Of a stretch of 14,645 nucleotides of DNA, positions 12,267 to 14,645 are shown one piece after another. This stretch comes from Chrysochromulina tobinii. Taxonomy: Eukaryota > Haptophyta > Prymnesiales > Chrysochromulinaceae. Below the pieces are notes generated by a model that saw only the letters and a program-made list of their open reading frames with translations, did not search any database and was not told where the DNA came from. A program made the translations under genes and the position numbers. The first letter of the stretch is position 1, and each line of letters begins with the position of its first letter. The stretch is from NCBI GenBank assembly GCA_001275005.1, contig JWZX01001764.1, forward strand, positions 1-14,645, given 5' to 3'.

Positions 12267-14282
12267 TCACGACGCTCGTCGGGTGCTCGCCGCCGTCGCT
12301 CCGCTGCCCAGCCGTCGTCCTGGGCGCTCGGCACGGCGCTCGGCTCGAGCTCCATTGCGAGCTCCATTGGCGCCGGCGGCGGGCCCCAGCCACGGAGGGG
12401 AGGCGGCGGGGGCGGGGGGGAGGCGGCGGCGGTGGGGGGGAGTCGGCGGCGGGGGGGAAGGCGGCGGCGGCGTCGGCTCGGCAGGCACAGGGTCGTCGAG
12501 GGCCATGCAAAGGAGCGGCGGCGCGAAAAATGGCGCGCACGTGTCGGTGAGCAGCGGCGGCGGCGGCGGCGGCGGCGGTGTGGGGGGGTCGGAATCAGAG
12601 ACGCCGTTGCGAGGGAGCAGCCGCTGTAGCGCTGTGCTGAGCGCTCGCAACTCTGCTAGGCGGAGGCGCCGTGTCGGTGCGCCCGCTGAGGCGGCGGCAG
12701 GGGCGGCGGCGGCCGACGCGGCGGAGACGTCGAGTGCGGCCTTGAGCAGCGCGCGCTCGACGGCCGTAGAAAAGGGCGAGGTTGCGGCGAGAGGTACGAG
12801 GGCCCATACGGAAGCGCTCACGAGCACGCGCTCGCCCTCCTCCTCCTCGCGCGCTGCTGAAGAGCTCGGCACGGCGCCGGACTCCTCGCTGGAGGCGTCG
12901 CCGTCGTCGCTGGACGTGCCACAGACGTCAACGGGCGCATCTCCCGCCTCTGCAGGCCGAGCGTCGTCGTGGGCGGAGCTGTGGCCATCCCTCGTGCTCG
13001 TCGTCGGGGGCGTCGTCGTGGGCATGCTCCCTGCACTGCCGCGGCCTGCGCCGCCGCTCGGCCGCGGTCGTCCTTTGACCGTCGGAGGCGGCGGGGCTCG
13101 CGCCATCGACGCTCGCGGTACGAGCCGCGCACCGCGTGCCATCACCTTGGGCTGCAGCGCCGCGGCGCGCGCGGCAACCGCCTTCGCATCCCCGTTTGCC
13201 CATTTGCCACTTGCCATACTAGGCAACGCGCTACCAGTCTTTGGGGGTTTCACGGCCGCCCACGACGACGCCCCGAGTTCGCCCGCCGCGCCCGCCGCGC
13301 CCGCCACGCCCGCCACGCCCGCCGCGCCGCCCGTCTCCGCCGCCTCGCCGACTCTGCTCACTTTGCCCACAGCCCACGAGCCCGGTGGCGCGTCTGAGAG
13401 TTGGATCTGGCCTCCTCCCTCACCGTCGGCCATCACACCTGGCGTGAGCAGGTCCGCCGCACTCCGCGCCTTGACCACACGCTCTGCCAGTGGCGCGGAG
13501 CCCGCTGCCGCCTCGCTCGCCGCCGCCGAGGCCACGCTTCCGTCCGATGGGCCTTTGCGTGCGGTGGCGGCGTCGGCGCCCTTGCCGCGGAGCCAGGCGA
13601 CGGGGCCGATGTGCGCGGCGCCACCGAAAACGACCATGAGCTTCATTGGGAACGAGACCACCTCTCGCACGGTCTTGAGAACCTTGTACCGTGGCCGCTG
13701 CATCACGAACGCGCCGGCGGTCGCAGCGCTGTCGGCACCCGTTGGTACCTCTGAGGCGGCAGCGGCGGCGGCAGCGGCGGCGGCGGCGGCGGCGGCGGCG
13801 GCCTCGTCGGCGGCCGTGCAGTGGATGATGGCAAAACCACTCCGGTCCGGCGTGAGCCGCATGCCGATCACATCGCCCTTTTCGATGGTCGCGAGCGCGT
13901 CGCCTTCCATACTCTGCGCATGGTAGTACTGCTGCAGCTTCTGCGCCGATTGATAGGAGAGCGTGCCGTCCGCAGAGAGGCGGAGAGAGAAATCAAGGTC
14001 GTCCTGGTGTGCCTGCCCCTTGTCGTGCAGCGACCCAGGAATGGTTGAGAAGCCAATGAAGAGCGACGTGCGCGGATTGATCAGCACCGCTGTGAAGCCC
14101 TCGAGCGTGCCTTGCCGAGTGACGGCCGCGTCGCTGAGCGCTCCCGAGCGGCCCCAGCCCTTGGCAATGGCCTTGATGAAGCGCTTGTCCGCGGACAGGG
14201 TCACGCCCATGTAACTCTTCCACTGCACGACCGTGTCGTCGGAAGAGGCCGACGCGCTCGCCGCCGTCGCCATCGAGCACAT
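12267..14282 (-). CDS. SPRY/ConA-like-domain protein with low-complexity tail
   Basis: The frame codes for 671 residues from ATG 14282; a second in-frame ATG at 14273 (MATAAS) is equally possible, and neither has a purine at -3. Residues about 17-235 look like a SPRY/concanavalin-like beta sandwich: VVQWKSYMGVTLS, KGWGRSGALS, SLFIGFS, LDFSLRLSADGTLSY, KGDVIGMRL, then FPMKLMVVFGGAAHIGPVAW as a late strand pair. This pattern (Trp near the start, GWG..GA.S, D.D..L..DGTL) is known from SPRY-like domains in algal and bacterial proteins that bind partners or glycans; function here is unknown. A run of 16 Ala (161-176) interrupts the domain. The rest is Ala/Ser/Pro-rich, with a short collagen-like Gly-X-Y stretch near residue 320 and a proline-rich end over G7/C7 runs that makes the C-terminus doubtful. 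No signal peptide is seen. Confidence 0.65.
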   Translation of the reverse strand: MCSMATAASASASSDDTVVQWKSYMGVTLSADKRFIKAIAKGWGRSGALSDAAVTRQGTLEGFTAVLINPRTSLFIGFSTIPGSLHDKGQAHQDDLDFSLRLSADGTLSYQSAQKLQQYYHAQSMEGDALATIEKGDVIGMRLTPDRSGFAIIHCTAADEAAAAAAAAAAAAAAAASEVPTGADSAATAGAFVMQRPRYKVLKTVREVVSFPMKLMVVFGGAAHIGPVAWLRGKGADAATARKGPSDGSVASAAASEAAAGSAPLAERVVKARSAADLLTPGVMADGEGGGQIQLSDAPPGSWAVGKVSRVGEAAETGGAAGVAGVAGAAGAAGELGASSWAAVKPPKTGSALPSMASGKWANGDAKAVAARAAALQPKVMARGARLVPRASMARAPPPPTVKGRPRPSGGAGRGSAGSMPTTTPPTTSTRDGHSSAHDDARPAEAGDAPVDVCGTSSDDGDASSEESGAVPSSSAAREEEEGERVLVSASVWALVPLAATSPFSTAVERALLKAALDVSAASAAAAPAAASAGAPTRRLRLAELRALSTALQRLLPRNGVSDSDPPTPPPPPPPPLLTDTCAPFFAPPLLCMALDDPVPAEPTPPPPSPPPPTPPHRRRLPPAPAASPPWLGPAAGANGARNGARAERRAERPGRRLGSGATAASTRRAS
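12414..12457 (+). repeat. G-rich tract with three G7 runs, G-quadruplex potential
   Basis: G7 runs at 12414-12420, 12434-12440 and 12451-12457 are joined by short GGC-rich linkers; a fourth G7 lies at 12582-12588. On the coding (minus) strand these are C7 runs in proline codons. Four or more G-runs in a short span satisfy the usual quadruplex pattern on the plus strand. Confidence 0.7.
13281..13325 (-). repeat. 9-bp tandem repeat encoding Gly-X-Y triplets
   Basis: Five 9-bp units GCCCGCCGC or GCCCGCCAC are read on the minus strand as GAA/GVA-type triplets, giving a short collagen-like run in the SPRY-like protein. It is too short to expect a stable triple helix. Confidence 0.85.
13755..13802 (-). 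repeat. GCC trinucleotide repeat encoding 16 alanines
   Basis: Sixteen consecutive Ala codons, mostly GCC, with a GCT near each third, lie inside the predicted SPRY-like fold of the minus-strand gene. Confidence 0.9.
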
Positions 14283-14292
14283 GAATGTGCTC
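14275..14292. repeat. 18-bp inverted repeat over the SPRY-like start codon
   Basis: GAGCACAT (14275-14282) and ATGTGCTC (14285-14292) are perfect complements around two bases and include the ATG at 14282. A hairpin here in the mRNA could hide the first start and favour the second ATG at 14273; this is inference. Confidence 0.6.
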
Positions 14293-14645
14293 GCGGCAGC
14301 GTTTCGAAAAAATTCGCAATGTCCAATCAAATTTGTACCGGGTAGCACCTATACGATTGGTCCTGGTGCCCCGCCCGGAGTGCACATTCGTACCTATTTG
14401 AATATCGGGCGTAATCGACTTGTTAGAATCTGGCAAAAACTGCATGTATTTTAGATCATCTCGCAATCCGCTCTCTGCGGTTCTGCTCCGTCAAGCCTCG
14501 AAGCTTCCAACGCCCGCAAGAGCGCACATGCTCTTGCTTGAGGTTGAGCTGTCAAGAGTAGGAAGGTCCCACACACCAACCCAACGTAACACACCATCCC
14601 AACGCGTTCGCACAGCGAAAGAAAATTTCGCTCTGCTCTGGAGCA
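14283..14645. promoter_or_regulatory. AT-richer upstream region of the SPRY-like gene
   Basis: Base composition falls sharply here compared with the coding regions. On the minus strand a CCAAT box lies at 14356-14360; on the plus strand CCAAT lies at 14323-14327. Farther out are hairpins CAAGAGC/GCTCTTG (14517-14536) and AGCGAAA/TTTCGCT (14614-14632), and an 18-bp tandem repeat ACACACCAACCCAACG (14571-14604, two units, 15 of 16 compared bases identical). No gene is supported to the right edge. Confidence 0.5.

Noticed and set aside
12031-13926. 631-codon plus-strand open frame
   Set aside because: It lies antisense to the SPRY-like gene, is almost entirely Ala/Arg/Ser/Pro low complexity with no domain, and is explained by stop-poor GC-rich codons on the opposite strand.
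12267-14348. Longer form of the SPRY-like gene starting at 14348
   Set aside because: The codon at 14348 is GTG; the first ATG in frame is at 14282, and the extra residues are coded by the AT-rich upstream region.
13993-14466. Minus-strand frame overlapping the SPRY-like start (ATG near 14445)
   Set aside because: Its AT-rich part is upstream DNA and the remainder is an out-of-frame reading of the SPRY-like gene; no domain.

Overview
The window looks like nuclear DNA of a GC-rich eukaryotic microbe, most likely a unicellular alga. Haptophyte- or pelagophyte-like is my guess from style only: long near-intronless reading frames, poly-Ala, poly-Pro and Gly/Ser tracts, and secreted FkbM methyltransferases beside TKL-type kinases. 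The eukaryotic assignment itself is firm: MCM10, a SKP1-family protein, a Munc13-type MHD protein, a CaaX-terminated kinase and a spliceable GT-AG intron. There are no operons, Shine-Dalgarno sites, phage or CRISPR features.

Layout, left to right. (1) Positions 1-637, minus: 5' part of a SKP1-family gene running off the left edge. (2) 638-1658: its upstream region, with a dense array of palindromic TGGGACGTCCCA-type motifs, a 12-bp hairpin and a 19-bp tandem repeat; the right part is the 3' flank of the next gene. (3) 1659-6173, minus: a 1504-residue single-exon protein with Munc13-homology-like regions (MHD1 and MHD2) separated by a PDZ domain, and no C2 domain. (4) 6174-6323: a 150-bp divergent promoter. 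(5) 6324-8027, plus: MCM10 replication factor. (6) 8028-8429: convergent 3' flanks. (7) 8430-9557, minus: secretory-pathway FkbM-family methyltransferase. (8) 9558-10308: divergent intergenic region with TACCGGTA palindromes. (9) 10309-11788, plus: two-exon TKL-like protein kinase ending in a CaaX box. (10) 11789-12266: convergent 3' flanks. (11) 12267-14282, minus: protein with a SPRY/concanavalin-like domain and a low-complexity tail. (12) 14283-14645: its AT-richer upstream region.

The genes do not form an obvious pathway. The only plausible functional pairing is by shared promoter (Munc13-like and MCM10; FkbM and kinase). The most striking feature is the kinase intron. Its first 20 bases are identical to the first 20 bases of the following exon, with the repeat also including the AG before each GT. 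This is the footprint expected of an intron created in place by duplication of an AGGT-containing exon segment. The same kinase has a predicted prenylation signal, two competing hairpins in its coding sequence and a repeat-expanded activation segment.
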